A stretch of 64,000 nt of DNA. It comes from Asparagopsis taxiformis. Lineage: Eukaryota; Rhodophyta; Florideophyceae; Bonnemaisoniales; Bonnemaisoniaceae. The translations under genes were made by a program, and so were the position numbers. Positions within the stretch are counted from its first letter, which is position 1. Every line of letters begins with the position of its first letter. The notes under the pieces are model-generated. The model had not been told where the DNA came from and ran no database searches. It saw only the letters and a program-made list of their open reading frames with translations. The stretch spans positions 62,001 to 126,000 of the forward strand of contig JALQPE010000598.1 in the NCBI GenBank assembly GCA_030407315.1, in the 5' to 3' direction. Positions 53,426 to 64,000 of this stretch are shown one piece after another.

Positions 53426-54264
53426 CTAACAACACTTGCTCATCTTTGATGTGCTCTTGCGTGCGCCAGTTGGCGTCTCTAGTTTGATGGAATCGCCATG
53501 TGGATCTTGTGTCTCCTCCCCGATTCGTCCCGTAACTGTATTAACACTAGCTAACTTGTAAATTTCTTCAAGAACACGTTTGAAACTTTCGTCCACGTTG
53601 GTCGCGTTGAGCGCCGACGTTTCGAGGAAACTGAGTCCGAATTTTGCAGCTGCGGCCGTTCCCTCTTCAATTGTCACTTGACGCTCATGCTTCAAATCGC
53701 ATTTATTGCCGACCAACATGACGACTATCTTCGAATCGGCGTGGTCCTTCAGTTCCTTCAACCAACGCTCCACACTCTCAAACGTGTTCTTCTTGGTGAT
53801 GTCGTACACCAGCAGCGCGCCGACAGCGCCACGATAGTATGCCGACGTGATAGCGCGATATCGCTCCTGTCCGGCTACGAGTGACAAGTGCACCATACGG
53901 GCGCGGCATGTTAGCGTCGTGTGCTACTGTCGCCATAGCCAAGCGCAAATCACAACCTACCTGTATCCCAAATCTGCGCCTTGATGGTCTTCCCCTGGAT
54001 TGCAATGGAACGGGTTGCAAATTCAACACCGATAGTGGTTTTGGAATTGAGATCGACTTCATTGCGCGTGAATCGTAGAAGAAGATTACTCTTGCCAACT
54101 GCACTGTCACCTATTAAAACAACTATAGTCAAGTGTGCCATGAACGCGCGCGCGCGCATGTGTCAGCTCAGTGTTTGCGGGCGCGCATGAGGCGCAACAC
54201 ACAACATGGCAAATGGTATCGTACCTTTGAATAGATAATCATACTCATCCTCGTTGCGTGCCAT
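53426..54264 (-). CDS. RAB11-type small GTPase, copy 1, three exons
   Basis: Exons are 54264-54225 (40 nt), 54122-53961 and 53874-53426, with introns of 102 and 86 nt. The spliced protein is 216 aa. It starts [20 protein letters not shown]. It has the P-loop GDSAVGKS, switch [36 protein letters not shown] and ETSAL, and ends in the prenylation motif [14 protein letters not shown] and the effector loop are diagnostic of RAB11/RABA, which controls recycling and trans-Golgi traffic. The introns split a Val codon (K-V at residue 14) and the Ala codon of WDTAGQ, both in phase 1. Intron 1 contains a CG dinucleotide run. Confidence 0.95.
54145..54157. repeat. CG dinucleotide run in RAB11 copy 1 intron
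   Basis: Six CG units inside the first intron of the minus-strand RAB11 gene. Confidence 0.8.
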
Positions 54265-54501
54265 AGAGAAGAATGTTGTGCGACAGGTTTTGCCGCAGAA
54301 GCGATGTAACAAGAGGGTTGAATTACGAGTTGGCGTCGTCTATGTACTACACAGGCAGCGAGCGACAAGTATGGAGTGTCAACCATCCGTAGGGGAACGA
54401 AAAATACTCGCAAGTAATGCACACGTGTACCCCCAAAACAACTGTAATTTCGCCGCAAAACCTCGATCGACGCGCCCAAAACCTGAGCAGCTCTACGCAT
54501 C

Positions 54502-55704
54502 ATGAGAGCGCTGCGACGACCATTCGGCGTCCAATTGCGCAAGCACGCCGTCCCGCACGCGTGGGGCGTCGCCGAGAGCGGTCAATTAGGCCTACCAGCG
54601 ACGCATCTCCACGCCGATCCGAGCGCGGTGGGCGAGACGTGCGCGACGCCGACACCGATCCCGCATCTGCGCACCTACCATCTGCGCCATGTGTGCACCT
54701 CGGGCAGTCACAGCGCCTTTGTGCGCGCGGACGGCAGTCTATTCACGACGGGCGTCGGCGCGCACGGACAGCTGGGACACACTTGTGGCGGCGTGTCACG
54801 CGAGCCGACGCTTGTGCAGGCATTACCGCGCGTGCGACGCGTCGCATGCGGCAGTCGACACACGCTGGCGCTGAGCGAGGACGGCTGCGTGTACGCGTTT
54901 GGGGACGGACAACGCGGACAATTGGGCGTGATTGCACCGCGTGTCGATGCCACCCCGCATGAAGTGCGCGTGCTGCGCGAGGAGGGCGTGCGTGTGGTGG
55001 ATATCGCCGCCGGCGACGAGTTTTCCGTCGCGGTCGGCGAGGATGGTCGCGTGTTCACGTGGGGATTCGCGGCGGATGGACGGCTCGGTCATGGCGAACG
55101 GGTGGAGACGAGCGCGTTGACACGCTTTGTTAGCGGCGATTTGGTCCCCGATGAGCCGTTACCGCGCCGCGTGCGCGGCCTGGATGGCGTCAGGATTCGG
55201 CGCGTGTTTTGTGGAAAACGACATGTGATTGCGGTTTGTGAGCGTGGACGCGCGTTTGCCTGGGGTTGTGGACGACATTTTCAGCTGGGTACAGGCAGGA
55301 ATCGCGCGGAATGGCAGCCGGTCGAGGCGTTTGCTGGGATGCGTGTGCGTAAGATTGCGAATGGCGCGACGCATAGTCTGGTGATGGACCATGCGGGTAG
55401 GCTGTTCGGGGTCGGGTTGGGGGAATATGGATGTTTGGGTGGGGTGGAGACGCGCGGAGAGATTGTGGCGATCGGTAATGTCGGTCGGGTCGTGGATGTC
55501 GCGGCGGGTTGTCATGTGTCGGCGGTCGTTGTGGCGCGCAGGAATGAGTCGGATGAGATCGGAGAGGTGCTCACTTGGGGATGCGGGGCGGGCGGAGCTT
55601 TGGGTAATGGGCAGTTTGCGGATCGATGGATGCCGTTTGGAATTGGACTTGAAGCGAGACGCATCGTTGCTGCTCATGGCGCTGGATGTATGTTTACGTA
55701 TTAG
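54502..55704 (+). CDS. RCC1-repeat beta-propeller protein
   Basis: The product is 400 aa, intronless, of a size equal to one seven-bladed propeller. Repeat units with the RCC1 signature are seen throughout: AWGVAESGQLGL, GVGAHGQLGHT, VACGSRHTLALSEDGCVYAFG, FTWGFAADGRLGHG, VFCGKRHVIAVCERGRAFAWG, IANGATHSLVMDHAGRLFGVG and LTWGCGAGGALGNG. There is no clear targeting peptide. RCC1 itself is the Ran exchange factor, but many RCC1-like proteins serve other GTPases or ubiquitin ligases, and the Ran-binding residues cannot be judged by eye. The gene is markedly GC- and CpG-rich. It lies between two RAB11 genes, divergent from copy 1. Confidence 0.88.
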   Translation: MRALRRPFGVQLRKHAVPHAWGVAESGQLGLPATHLHADPSAVGETCATPTPIPHLRTYHLRHVCTSGSHSAFVRADGSLFTTGVGAHGQLGHTCGGVSREPTLVQALPRVRRVACGSRHTLALSEDGCVYAFGDGQRGQLGVIAPRVDATPHEVRVLREEGVRVVDIAAGDEFSVAVGEDGRVFTWGFAADGRLGHGERVETSALTRFVSGDLVPDEPLPRRVRGLDGVRIRRVFCGKRHVIAVCERGRAFAWGCGRHFQLGTGRNRAEWQPVEAFAGMRVRKIANGATHSLVMDHAGRLFGVGLGEYGCLGGVETRGEIVAIGNVGRVVDVAAGCHVSAVVVARRNESDEIGEVLTWGCGAGGALGNGQFADRWMPFGIGLEARRIVAAHGAGCMFTY

Positions 55705-55944
55705 AGGAGGACTGTGGCGCGTGGAAATTATTGCCTTCCACGCGCATTTTTGTTGAGAAAAGTTGCTAATGTGCCAGCAATGGCATTTTTCTACATATTA
55801 AATGTCGCTGTCAACATCCAATGCTGCGCACGCCACTGCTACAAGCTGCATTAACTCTCCATTCCTTTCATCCCGTCCCGTCCCGCCCGCTCCACCGATC
55901 ACCATCCGCTGCGCAACCTCCCACCCCAATTCACTCCGTACTCG

Positions 55945-56745
55945 ATGGCGCGCTCCGACGATGAATACGGTTCGTTTTCACCCCTTTTGCTCCCTCCCTC
56001 ACGCTAGGCCTCTAACCATCCCCGCTGTCAACAGATTATCTCTTCAAGGTGGTTCTCATCGGTGACGCCGGTGTCGGGTACGTATTCCTCATTCCCAACC
56101 CTGCATCGCTGCTCCCCATTCCCACATCACTAATTCCCCTCTTGTGTCGCCGCGTCGCGTTGGTGCAGAAAATCAAACCTGCTGAGTCGCTTCACGCGAA
56201 ACGAATTCAATCTCGAATCCAAGTCCACTATCGGTGTCGAGTTTGCCACCCGATCCATTCAAACAGAGGGAAAGACTATCAAGGCGCAGATTTGGGACAC
56301 AGCGGGTCAGGAGCGCTATCGTGCCATCACTTCGGCGTACTATCGCGGCGCTGTGGGCGCCCTTCTCGTGTACGATATTTCAAAGAAGGGCACTTTTGAA
56401 AATGTCGAGCGTTGGTTGAAGGAACTCAAGGACCATGCCGACTCCAATATCGTTATCATGCTCGTCGGCAACAAGAGCGACTTGAAACATTTGCGTGCCG
56501 TCACAACAGAGGATGGTTCCGCGTTTTCAGAGCAGCACGCTTTGAGTTTTATTGAGACCTCCGCTTTAGACGCGACCAATGTCGAGGCCGCTTTCCGCTC
56601 CATTCTCTCAGAAATATACAAGCTCGGTTCTAAAAAGGCGCTGGAGAAGGGGACCGGCGGCAACTTTGCGCCAAATGCCACACAGACAATTGTTATCAAT
56701 CCGCCAGGTGAAGACCAAAAAGTTGAGAAGAGCAAATGTTGCTGA
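55945..56745 (+). CDS. RAB11-type small GTPase, copy 2, three exons
   Basis: Exons are 55945-55969 (25 nt), 56035-56077 (43 nt) and 56169-56745, with introns of 65 and 91 nt (GTTCGT and GTACGT donors). The spliced protein is 214 aa and starts [20 protein letters not shown]. It has the P-loop GDAGVGKS, which is split by intron 2 at the second base of the Gly codon. It also has the ATRSI effector region, [24 protein letters not shown] and [14 protein letters not shown], and the C-terminal KSKCC for geranylgeranylation. It is closer to plant and animal RAB11 than copy 1 ([11 protein letters not shown]). The intron positions differ from those of copy 1. Confidence 0.95.
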
Positions 56746-56875
56746 GCAAACCTCCGCCCTGTGTCTCGTTGCGCTTGTGTATGTCTACATCGCATTGCAT
56801 TTGTCTATCTCTTGCAATGCCAAACTGCTACCGACTGTCCTATTTGAATAGGCCAAACCTCCTCTCCCTCTCCCA

Positions 56876-58237
56876 TCAGCTAAAATAAACAGTTTCGTCT
56901 ATTTGGTCCGTCGCAACTTGACTCTCCCCCCGCTCCCTCTTCACTGCTCCAGACCAGCACATGATCTCTGAACCGCTCGAAGAGTAGAGCTCCTCGTTAA
57001 TCGGATGCACACACATCGCACGCATGTCTCGCAAGTGTCCACGCCGCCTGCTCACAAGATCTCCGTTTTCTAAATCCTCAACGACCAGCATGCCGTTACA
57101 ATTCGAAAACAAATGAATGCTGTCTCGCGCGACTTCGAATACAGTGCTGCTGTTTCTACCCTTTCCCCCTAACGTCGACAACAAACAATGTCCAGTGAAT
57201 GTGTCCCACAATCGATATCGTCCATCTCGTCCAGCAGACACCAGTCCCGATCCATCCGGCGTGAATCGAATCCGCGTACAAGCTTGGAAATGCGCCCGAC
57301 TAGACCCTGTTCGTCCCCTACTCTCCAGTCGTCTCTTCCGATACCGCTCCTGAGACGCCGAGGCGCTTTCCCATGCACATCGCAGACCAAGCAAACGCGC
57401 GCCACTTCCATACGTCTCTGCGTCGTTCAAGGCCGTCTGACCCGATGACATCCTCAATCGTTTCTGCAATTTCCGCATCTGCACTTCCGGCGTGTCGTGT
57501 ATGGGCAGCACTTTGCTTCGGTCCAATGTGAGCAAACAAGCTGAATTGCCGGACCGTCGTACGTCAAACATTTGCACGCTACCGTCCGATGATGCAGACG
57601 CCAGCAAATATGGGTTCTGTGACGACCATTTCACATCCAGTATAGACGCGTCATGATAGCCAACTTCGTGAATACTGGCGCCAGAGCCGATATCGATTAA
57701 TTTCACACGTCCGTAATTCATGCGTGCCGCCGCAACAACTTCCGTCTTCGCACCCGGCACGCAGGACATGTCAAGCGCGGTCAATTCCGTCTCGCCAGCA
57801 ACACTGTCTGCGACCGGGATACTTGTCGCCACTTCGAAACATTCTGTGTCCCACACCATGACATCGCCAGTGCTGCCGCCGGCTATAAAGATGGCGGGGT
57901 CTTCCGGGAACCATTTTGCGCAAATAATCGGTGGGCTTACTTTGCCGAAATCAGTTGACACTGCCACAGGGTCTGGCTGCGCTTTGGTACGCTCTGCGGA
58001 AAGACGGAAAACGCCGAGGCATCCTGAGAGTTGTGTCTGCGTACTTTCTGCAACTCCGCCACAGAGAAGGAGTAGTCCGGCTGGATGGTCAATGTCTATC
58101 GCGTTGAGAGAGCTTGCAAATATTGCATCAAGTCTCCTCATTGGATCCAGTCTCACATTTGCCCAGCGATGTGATATGTATTCGTGAAAGCCATATCCGT
58201 TCTCGCCACATTCTCTGGAAAGAAGAGCTTGCTGCAT
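56876..58237 (-). CDS. CSA/ERCC8-like WD40 protein
   Basis: The product is 453 aa, with WD40 blades along its length: LLCGGVAEST, FIAGGSTGDVMVWDTECFE, VKWSSQNPYLLASASSDGSV followed by QMFDVRRSGNSACLLTLD, FTPDGSGLVSAGRDGRYRLW and ELYSSSGSEIMCW. The RR-SGNSACLLTLD block after the central WD repeat, and the ending with a Cys-Trp strand and charged tail, match ERCC8/CSA. CSA is the substrate receptor of the CUL4-DDB1 ligase in transcription-coupled repair. An insert of about 60 residues (Arg/Ser-rich, about 275-330) separates two blades. A different DCAF-type WD40 protein is possible. Confidence 0.75.
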   Translation of the reverse strand: MQQALLSRECGENGYGFHEYISHRWANVRLDPMRRLDAIFASSLNAIDIDHPAGLLLLCGGVAESTQTQLSGCLGVFRLSAERTKAQPDPVAVSTDFGKVSPPIICAKWFPEDPAIFIAGGSTGDVMVWDTECFEVATSIPVADSVAGETELTALDMSCVPGAKTEVVAAARMNYGRVKLIDIGSGASIHEVGYHDASILDVKWSSQNPYLLASASSDGSVQMFDVRRSGNSACLLTLDRSKVLPIHDTPEVQMRKLQKRLRMSSGQTALNDAETYGSGARLLGLRCAWESASASQERYRKRRLESRGRTGSSRAHFQACTRIRFTPDGSGLVSAGRDGRYRLWDTFTGHCLLSTLGGKGRNSSTVFEVARDSIHLFSNCNGMLVVEDLENGDLVSRRRGHLRDMRAMCVHPINEELYSSSGSEIMCWSGAVKRERGESQVATDQIDETVYFS

Positions 58238-58673
58238 ATTTTCTGGCTGGATAAGAGCACTTACTGCAGGTGCAGTACCGATATATCATTGCATTCGCGA
58301 GATGAACAGATCGTTGGGGTGTGGAAACTGACTTGAGGAAAGCATGACACGCTGAAATCGGTTGAGAAGTGACGAACGTCCTGAATGGCGCGTGTTGAGC
58401 GCGGGACACCTTTCGTGCTTATGCAAACAAGGGAAACTCTGCGTGAGTTGCAATGAACAAGTTCGGTATAATCGAGCGCAAGGAGAAAGTATGGTGGTGC
58501 AAGTAAAACCTTTCATGCTCGATTTAAGATAGTGAGCGGCCCAAATATTGTTGAAATTTTCCAACAAGGCACTGCTGTGACAAGATGGCAAGTTTGTCAT
58601 TTGATGGAACCGCATTTGATGCCAAATAGTTAAAAGTTTAGTAGTACAACAAGTCACTTTCGACGTCTCCGCA
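58238..58673. other. Intergenic region between same-strand genes
   Basis: 436 bp between the CSA-like start and the FtsH stop codon, both on the minus strand. An unbroken minus-strand frame spans part of it but has no recognisable domain. Confidence 0.4.
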
Positions 58674-61307
58674 CTACGCGAGCTCAGGTATATTCTCCTC
58701 TCCGGGAGTTGGAACACTACCGCCGCCATGCTTATGCCCAACACCGTCACTACTACTTCCTTCCATGGCGCCTTGAACAGGAATTGGAGGAGTTGTAGCT
58801 CCATCCTTCGCCTTTTTGTCACCATCTGAAATGTCGTATCCAGTTCGATCCTTGCGATCCTTATCAAACCTACCAACGACTTCATCGTAAGTTGCTGGTT
58901 TCGCATAAGGTCGTGGGCCGAGCACATCAGTCAGATCCTCCTCGCCAATAACTTCCTTCTCGAGAAGGCGCTGTGCCAAACTTTTGACGACGTCGAGTTT
59001 CTCAGTTAGCAGTTTCTCGCAATCAACATACGCCTCCTCAACCATGCGATACGCTTCGTCATCGATCATTTCAGCAGTACTCTCGCTGTACGGTTTGTAG
59101 AATTGGTTCCCCGACTCGCCCGCATTCGGAAAGTAGACCTTCCCAACTTTCTCACTCATTCCAAAATTCGTTATCTGAGCATACACCGCACGAGTAATTC
59201 GCTTCAGATCGTCTTGAGCACCGGTCGTAATGCTCCCAAAACATAGCTGCTCGGCCACTCGGCCTCCCAATGCCATGATCATAAAGTCCCTAAGTTGCTC
59301 TCGAGATTGCAAAAACTTGTCCACCGGCAAATATTGCGCAAATCCAAGAGCGGCAGAACCCCTCGGAATGATGGACACTTTGATGAGCGGATCAGCATGT
59401 TTTAAGAACCACCCGGCAACTGCATGACCAGCTTCATGATGGGCCACAATTTCGCGTTCCTTCCGTGATATCACTTTGTTCTTCTTTTCAAGTCCTCCAA
59501 TCACACGATCCGTAGCTTTCTCAAAGTCCGACATTTCCACAAAGTCCTTTTCTGCCCTTGCTGCAATCAGAGCCGCTTCGTTACATATGTTTGCAATATC
59601 AGCTCCCGCAAACCCTGGTGAAAGCGCAGCGAGTCTTTTGGCAATATCCGAACGATCATCCTTCACTTTCAGTGGCTGCAGATGCACCATAAAGATTTGG
59701 AACCGACCCCGCATGTCCGGCTTGTCAATACTGATTTGACGATCAAAGCGCCCTGGTCTGAGCAGAGCCTTATCAAGGACATCAGCTCTATTCGTACCCG
59801 CTAGAACGACCACACCTGAGCTGGAAGTAAACCCGTCCATTTCAACCAACAGCGCATTTAGAGTATTTTCTCTCTCATCATTCCCCCCTGCCATTCCTCC
59901 ACGGCCTCTGGCCTTGCCGATGGCATCAATCTCATCAATAAAAATAATGCACGGAGAATTGGACCTCGCTTGGGAAAACAAGTCACGTACCCGGCTTGGA
60001 CCCACACCCACAAACATTTCAATAAAGTCTGAACCGCTCATAGAATAGAATGGGACATTTGCTTCTCCGGCCGTAGCCTTTGCCAATAACGTCTTTCCTG
60101 TACCCGGTGGTCCTACTAGTAGCGCACCTTTCGGAATTTTGGCCCCGAGCTTCTCGTATCTTCCTGGATTCTTCAGGAAGTCGACAAACTCCATAACCTC
60201 CAGCTTGGCCTCATCAAGGCCAGCAACATGAGCAAACGTCGTCGTTTGCGGACCGCTTTCACCACCCTTCACAACGGTTGGATTTGCTTTTCCAACCTGA
60301 AAGATCCCATTACGACTGCCACCCATACCGCCAAGCTGACCCAGCGCATTTCGCAGCACAAGAATCCCAATACCCAGCAAGACGATCGATGGAGCCTGTC
60401 TGATAAACTCTGTGAGCACACTAGATTCCTTAGTGTACACGACGGGCACAAAGTCATCCGGCTCTATACCAAGGTCTTCCTGCACGGCTTCAATCTTCCT
60501 TTCAAATGTATCAATTGTGCCGATATTGAAATAGAACGGCGATTCGGTGGAGTTTATCGTCGCACGACTTGGATTCAACTTAGCACCAGATGCTTTCCCC
60601 GCCGAATCACTCGCAAAGTCTTCATTGGACACACTCCAATTATCCGCATTATCAGTATCAGATCCTCTCTGACCGGTGCGTGCCCGCGCCTCAAAGCCCA
60701 CGTCCTGCGAGCGCACCCGTGCGGAAGTTCTGAGATACACGCGAGCGACATTGCGATTCACGACTTCAATTCTGTCCACGAGACCGGGTTCCAACAAATC
60801 CCACACAAAGGCCTGGAAGGAGATTTCGCGGCCATTATCCCGAGATCCGAGCAGGGACAGGCCGAGCATGACGAAGAGTGCCAGCGCGGCCTGTCCCATC
60901 CACGAGCTGTTGTTGTGTTCCTCATCACCTCCATTCGCGCCACCGGATCGATCGGAGCGGGGCTTCTCTGCTGACGCGCGCTGCTTGTTCTTCGCATGGT
61001 CGTCGGCGCCGCCTGGAGAAGCGCTCGGCTTGGAAGCTTGCGGGTTGGGCGGCGGTTTGGTGCCAGGCGTTTCGGGCGTTGGATCGGCGAGGAGAAGGGC
61101 GTTGCGCAGCGATTGCATGTGCGGATGCGGGTCGTGCTGGAGATGATGGTAGGCTGTGCTGAGAAGCCGTGTCTGTGTCGCGGTTAGATGCGGGGCGGTG
61201 CTTGCGAGTTTTGGTAATGCAGGCTGTCGGCGGAGTCTTAGCTCGGCGGATCGCGCTAGAATGCGGAGCGCGCTTTGATGGAGTCGCATGCTGCTGGAGC
61301 GAAGCAT
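58674..61307 (-). CDS. Mitochondrial m-AAA protease (AFG3/FtsH3-10 type)
   Basis: The ATG at 61307 gives 877 aa. The N-terminus [20 protein letters not shown] is an Arg-rich amphipathic mitochondrial presequence, without the plastid Phe motif. TM1 is about 137-155 and TM2 about 305-323, with the FtsH-extracellular domain between. The AAA domain has Walker A GPPGTGKT (about 399-406), pore motif MFVGVG, Walker B FIDEIDA (about 455-461), and arginine fingers in RPGRFDRQ. The protease domain has the zinc motif HEAGH (about 624-628). The length, Gly-rich presequence linker and C-terminal acidic tail match AFG3L2/Yta10-12. It degrades misfolded inner-membrane proteins and processes imported ones. 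Confidence 0.94.
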   Translation of the reverse strand: MLRSSSMRLHQSALRILARSAELRLRRQPALPKLASTAPHLTATQTRLLSTAYHHLQHDPHPHMQSLRNALLLADPTPETPGTKPPPNPQASKPSASPGGADDHAKNKQRASAEKPRSDRSGGANGGDEEHNNSSWMGQAALALFVMLGLSLLGSRDNGREISFQAFVWDLLEPGLVDRIEVVNRNVARVYLRTSARVRSQDVGFEARARTGQRGSDTDNADNWSVSNEDFASDSAGKASGAKLNPSRATINSTESPFYFNIGTIDTFERKIEAVQEDLGIEPDDFVPVVYTKESSVLTEFIRQAPSIVLLGIGILVLRNALGQLGGMGGSRNGIFQVGKANPTVVKGGESGPQTTTFAHVAGLDEAKLEVMEFVDFLKNPGRYEKLGAKIPKGALLVGPPGTGKTLLAKATAGEANVPFYSMSGSDFIEMFVGVGPSRVRDLFSQARSNSPCIIFIDEIDAIGKARGRGGMAGGNDERENTLNALLVEMDGFTSSSGVVVLAGTNRADVLDKALLRPGRFDRQISIDKPDMRGRFQIFMVHLQPLKVKDDRSDIAKRLAALSPGFAGADIANICNEAALIAARAEKDFVEMSDFEKATDRVIGGLEKKNKVISRKEREIVAHHEAGHAVAGWFLKHADPLIKVSIIPRGSAALGFAQYLPVDKFLQSREQLRDFMIMALGGRVAEQLCFGSITTGAQDDLKRITRAVYAQITNFGMSEKVGKVYFPNAGESGNQFYKPYSESTAEMIDDEAYRMVEEAYVDCEKLLTEKLDVVKSLAQRLLEKEVIGEEDLTDVLGPRPYAKPATYDEVVGRFDKDRKDRTGYDISDGDKKAKDGATTPPIPVQGAMEGSSSDGVGHKHGGGSVPTPGEENIPELA

Positions 61308-61578
61308 GGTTGTCTGCAAGGTGGTGAAGGATGGAAGGGAATTGAGGTAATCTTGTGCAGCAACTGTCCAGCGGGGGGGTCGGGAGAATTGCCTCTTATT
61401 CTCAGTTTGCTGAGATGTGGGTGGAATCCGAAAACGACGTAATTCGCCATATTTTGAGTGGCATGGTATGGTATAAATACAAAGGTAGTTTCTCGTTACT
61501 TTACGGGGATGGAATGCTGTACAAGATTTCCCATCAAGTTTGAGAGCGGTTTCCGCAAGTTACGTCATAAGTAATACG

Positions 61579-64000
61579 CTATCGTGATGGCTCGTCCGTG
61601 ATAAACGTCAGAGCTACGTCGCGACCGACTTCCTGTACGCTACTCACTTTCTTCTTGTGCGTCACACCGTACCACATATCTCCTGCATTAACAAATTCTG
61701 GTCTAAACGTTGTAGTAACAAACTGCGTTCCCAGATTGGCTTGCTTTCTGATCAGATTTGCAACAGCTTGCCTATGTGTCGCATCCAAGTTGGCATCAAT
61801 CTCATCGAATAAATAGAACGGAGCCGGGTCAAGTCGTTGGATAGAGAAGATGAGCGCCAGAGCAACGATTGATTTCTGTCCGCCGCTTAGCTGTTGCAAC
61901 AAATAGGCCTCCCCCGTACTACTGAACGACACTTTCATCGCAACACCTGTATATTGTATCCTTCCCGATGTGTCAACTTCTTTCGTCCGCCGCCTATCTC
62001 TCGTGTTTTCATTTGACTTGAGCATAACCAGCGAAGCTTTGCCGCCGGGCACAAGTTCTGAAAACACCTCGGTGAAAAATTTGCTGATGCCTCTGTAGGT
62101 GCGCAGAATGTCTTCATCCTTTCGTAAATCCAATGATTCGATTAGTTCTCTGATTGCAACCGCCCCACTGTCCAGCTCTTCTCTGCGCCTTGTCAAGGTT
62201 TCCCGTTGTTCGGTGAAATTCAGGAACTGGTCAAGTGCTTTCTTGTTCACATGCGCATACTTTTGCAGTTTCTGATTTGCTTTCTTCAGCTTTTTCATAA
62301 GCACTCCAACGGCTTGTCCGCGATACTTGTCAAAGTCTGAAGGAAGCGACCCCAATTCTCGGATTTTCTTCTCAGAATCAGCCTTCCGTTGCGTCTGAAT
62401 TGACCTCTGATTGTAGCTTTCTTCGACATTCTGTCTGTCTTCCTCCAAGCTGTTGTTAATCTTCGTCTCTTCTTCTCGATCCTGTTCCAGCTGAGCACTC
62501 AATGTACTATAACGTTTTCTCTTCACACTGGCCCGCTTCTCTGCATCCGTCAACATTTCTCGAGCACCCTCCAGTTCAGCCTCTGCAGTTCGAAGTGCTG
62601 CGCGTCGTTTCTCGAGCACATCTTGCGCCTGCTTCTCAGCATCTGCCCCGCTGGGTCCCTCAGTTAAATCTAGTGCATTTCCAACCATTGCTTCCTTCAA
62701 TTCAGACGCTCGGCGCTCTAGATTCCCGGTCAGTTCTGATCGCAACGAAACCACAGACTTCTCTATGGTGGAACGATCGTGAACCTTCTCCGACAAATTC
62801 GGACGAAGATCTTCTAGCTCGGCCTTCAACTCACTCATCACATTTTCCTCTTCTCTGGACAGACCGCTAACCATTGGTGTCCCCAATTCTGCCTCGAGCT
62901 CGGCGATACCACGCTCAGTCACTCGAATAGATTCCTCGGCAACAGATATTCTTTCGGCTGCGCGCGGCAAATTTTGTTCATCTGCTTTCTTATACCTTTC
63001 GAGAGTGGATAGCTCAGTGCGTATGCGCACAATTTTAGATTGTGCCGTTCTTTGAATAGCCTCTCGCCGTTGAACTTCACCAAGTACTCTTGAGAGCTCA
63101 TTTTCAATTTCAGTCACACTAGTTCTCAATTCCGAAGCTTTTGGTTCTATCTCAGCCAGTTCAATCTGAGCCTCACGCAGATACCGAGCAGCATCAATTC
63201 GACTTCGACTTGTATCCATAAAGCCGCCAGTCATCGCTCCTCGCTTATTGACCTGGTCTCCTTCCAGAGTGACACAATCCACTCCGTGTTCTCGAGACAG
63301 CTCGGCGGCTATTGAAACAGTCCTTGTCACCAGGGTGCGCCCAAACACTTGTATCACTGCATCTCTGAATCGATCATCGCATGTAATTTTGCTTACCAGT
63401 GGGATTGAATCTGCAGTTGCTGCAGGAGGCGGTCTCCGATCAACTTCCAATTGATTCAAAGGGATGAACGTAACCCTGCCTGCCCGCTTACTCTGCATGA
63501 TTCGCACCAATTTCGCTGCCGTTGAATCAGAGTCAACAACGACATGAGTAAGAGCGGAGCCTGCCGTTACATCTGCAGCTGTTGAAAACTTGGCATCGAC
63601 TGAGATGAGATCCACCAGTGGTCCAAATACTCGGTTCGGACCAAGATTGTGTGGATCTTCAGATGCAGCTTTCATGACTGCAGAAATGGCATTGTATGCT
63701 CCAGAACCAAGCACCGAACGTTTGGCAGCTTCCAGCCGCCCCATTCCGTTTCGAAGGTCTTTGATTTTGCTGTCAAGTTCAGCTTCTTTTCGCCAAACTT
63801 CTTGGCGCTGTGCATGGATTGTGTCTCGTTCACGACGGAAAGATGAAAGTTCCTCTGTTGCCTGCGTGGAATCTGAGACCAGCTGTGCCGACTCTGCTTC
63901 CTTGGCTTCTTTCTTCTCTGCATTTTTCGCAATAGCCTTCTCGAGTCGTTCGACATCCTTGCGAGCGGCTACGATTGCGGCATTGAATGAGTCTTTACGT
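61579..64000 (-). CDS. SMC3: SMC3 cohesin subunit, C-terminal two-thirds (partial)
   Basis: The minus-strand frame is open to base 64000, so the N-terminal ATPase half lies outside the window; about 806 residues are present. The region nearest the edge is coiled coil. It is followed by the hinge: FGPLVDLISVDAKF, DVTAGSALTHVVVDSD, VTFIPLNQLEV, DCVTLEGDQVNKRGAMTGGF. A second long coiled coil contains KIRELGSLPSDFDKYR and KKALDQFLNFTEQRETL. The C-terminal ATPase half has QQLSGGQKSIVALALIFSIQ (signature) and PFYLFDEIDANLDATHRQAV (Walker B and D-loop). TLEGDQVNKRGAMTGG and YSHVNKKALDQF-like segments identify SMC3 rather than SMC1. It holds sister chromatids with SMC1 and a kleisin. Confidence 0.96.
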   Translation of the reverse strand, partial: RKDSFNAAIVAARKDVERLEKAIAKNAEKKEAKEAESAQLVSDSTQATEELSSFRRERDTIHAQRQEVWRKEAELDSKIKDLRNGMGRLEAAKRSVLGSGAYNAISAVMKAASEDPHNLGPNRVFGPLVDLISVDAKFSTAADVTAGSALTHVVVDSDSTAAKLVRIMQSKRAGRVTFIPLNQLEVDRRPPPAATADSIPLVSKITCDDRFRDAVIQVFGRTLVTRTVSIAAELSREHGVDCVTLEGDQVNKRGAMTGGFMDTSRSRIDAARYLREAQIELAEIEPKASELRTSVTEIENELSRVLGEVQRREAIQRTAQSKIVRIRTELSTLERYKKADEQNLPRAAERISVAEESIRVTERGIAELEAELGTPMVSGLSREEENVMSELKAELEDLRPNLSEKVHDRSTIEKSVVSLRSELTGNLERRASELKEAMVGNALDLTEGPSGADAEKQAQDVLEKRRAALRTAEAELEGAREMLTDAEKRASVKRKRYSTLSAQLEQDREEETKINNSLEEDRQNVEESYNQRSIQTQRKADSEKKIRELGSLPSDFDKYRGQAVGVLMKKLKKANQKLQKYAHVNKKALDQFLNFTEQRETLTRRREELDSGAVAIRELIESLDLRKDEDILRTYRGISKFFTEVFSELVPGGKASLVMLKSNENTRDRRRTKEVDTSGRIQYTGVAMKVSFSSTGEAYLLQQLSGGQKSIVALALIFSIQRLDPAPFYLFDEIDANLDATHRQAVANLIRKQANLGTQFVTTTFRPEFVNAGDMWYGVTHKKKVSSVQEVGRDVALTFITDEPSR

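Overview
The window is nuclear DNA from a photosynthetic eukaryote, most likely a red alga. Thirteen or so proteins carry an N-terminal leader with a phenylalanine in the first few residues (MAAFIP, MLAFQT, MAFAPS, MHPAFQ, MAFIPA, MNNAFI, MTSSAF and others). This is the phenylalanine-type plastid transit peptide known from red algae and glaucophytes. Genes are compact, about one per 1.7 kb, and nearly all are single-exon. I could define introns in only five genes, all GT-AG and 65-102 nt long. The low intron density argues against a glaucophyte. The species cannot be named from the sequence.

Layout. 1-8.3 kb: end of a parvulin (PIN4-like), a small hypothetical ORF, a plastid cyclophilin with one intron, monodehydroascorbate reductase (broken by a one-base frameshift), two unrecognised proteins, a CRAL-TRIO lipid-transfer protein and a two-zinc-finger protein. 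8.5-14.2 kb: plastid aspartokinase-homoserine dehydrogenase, plastid GGPP synthase and UFD1. 14.2-20 kb: a gene-sparse stretch holding only a tandem pair of unrecognised paralogous three-pass membrane proteins. 20-29 kb: plastid ABC-F ATPase with a 7-nt microexon in its second Walker A, plastid pfkB sugar kinase, ITFG1/LINKIN and a PPR protein. 29.5-33 kb: a Roc-COR GTPase fused to a C-terminal TIR domain, then a plastid FAX/TMEM14 protein. 33.7-49 kb: NF-YC, SF3B5, a plastid FIST-domain protein, RNA polymerase III largest subunit (two one-base frameshifts), an FBPase-like pseudoenzyme, poly(A)-binding protein, a MIS12-like kinetochore protein and small hypotheticals. 49.5-64 kb: divinyl chlorophyllide reductase, a TPM-domain lumen protein, LipB, two RAB11 genes flanking an RCC1-repeat gene, CSA/ERCC8, mitochondrial m-AAA FtsH and the C-terminal part of SMC3.

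There is no operon logic here. Most genes are housekeeping or plastid genes in divergent or convergent pairs. The least explained content is the Roc-COR-TIR protein, a candidate innate-immune NADase-type receptor, and the tandem membrane-protein pair. Three independent one-base deletions, each in or beside a short homopolymer in a conserved gene, look more like residual sequencing indels than real pseudogenes.
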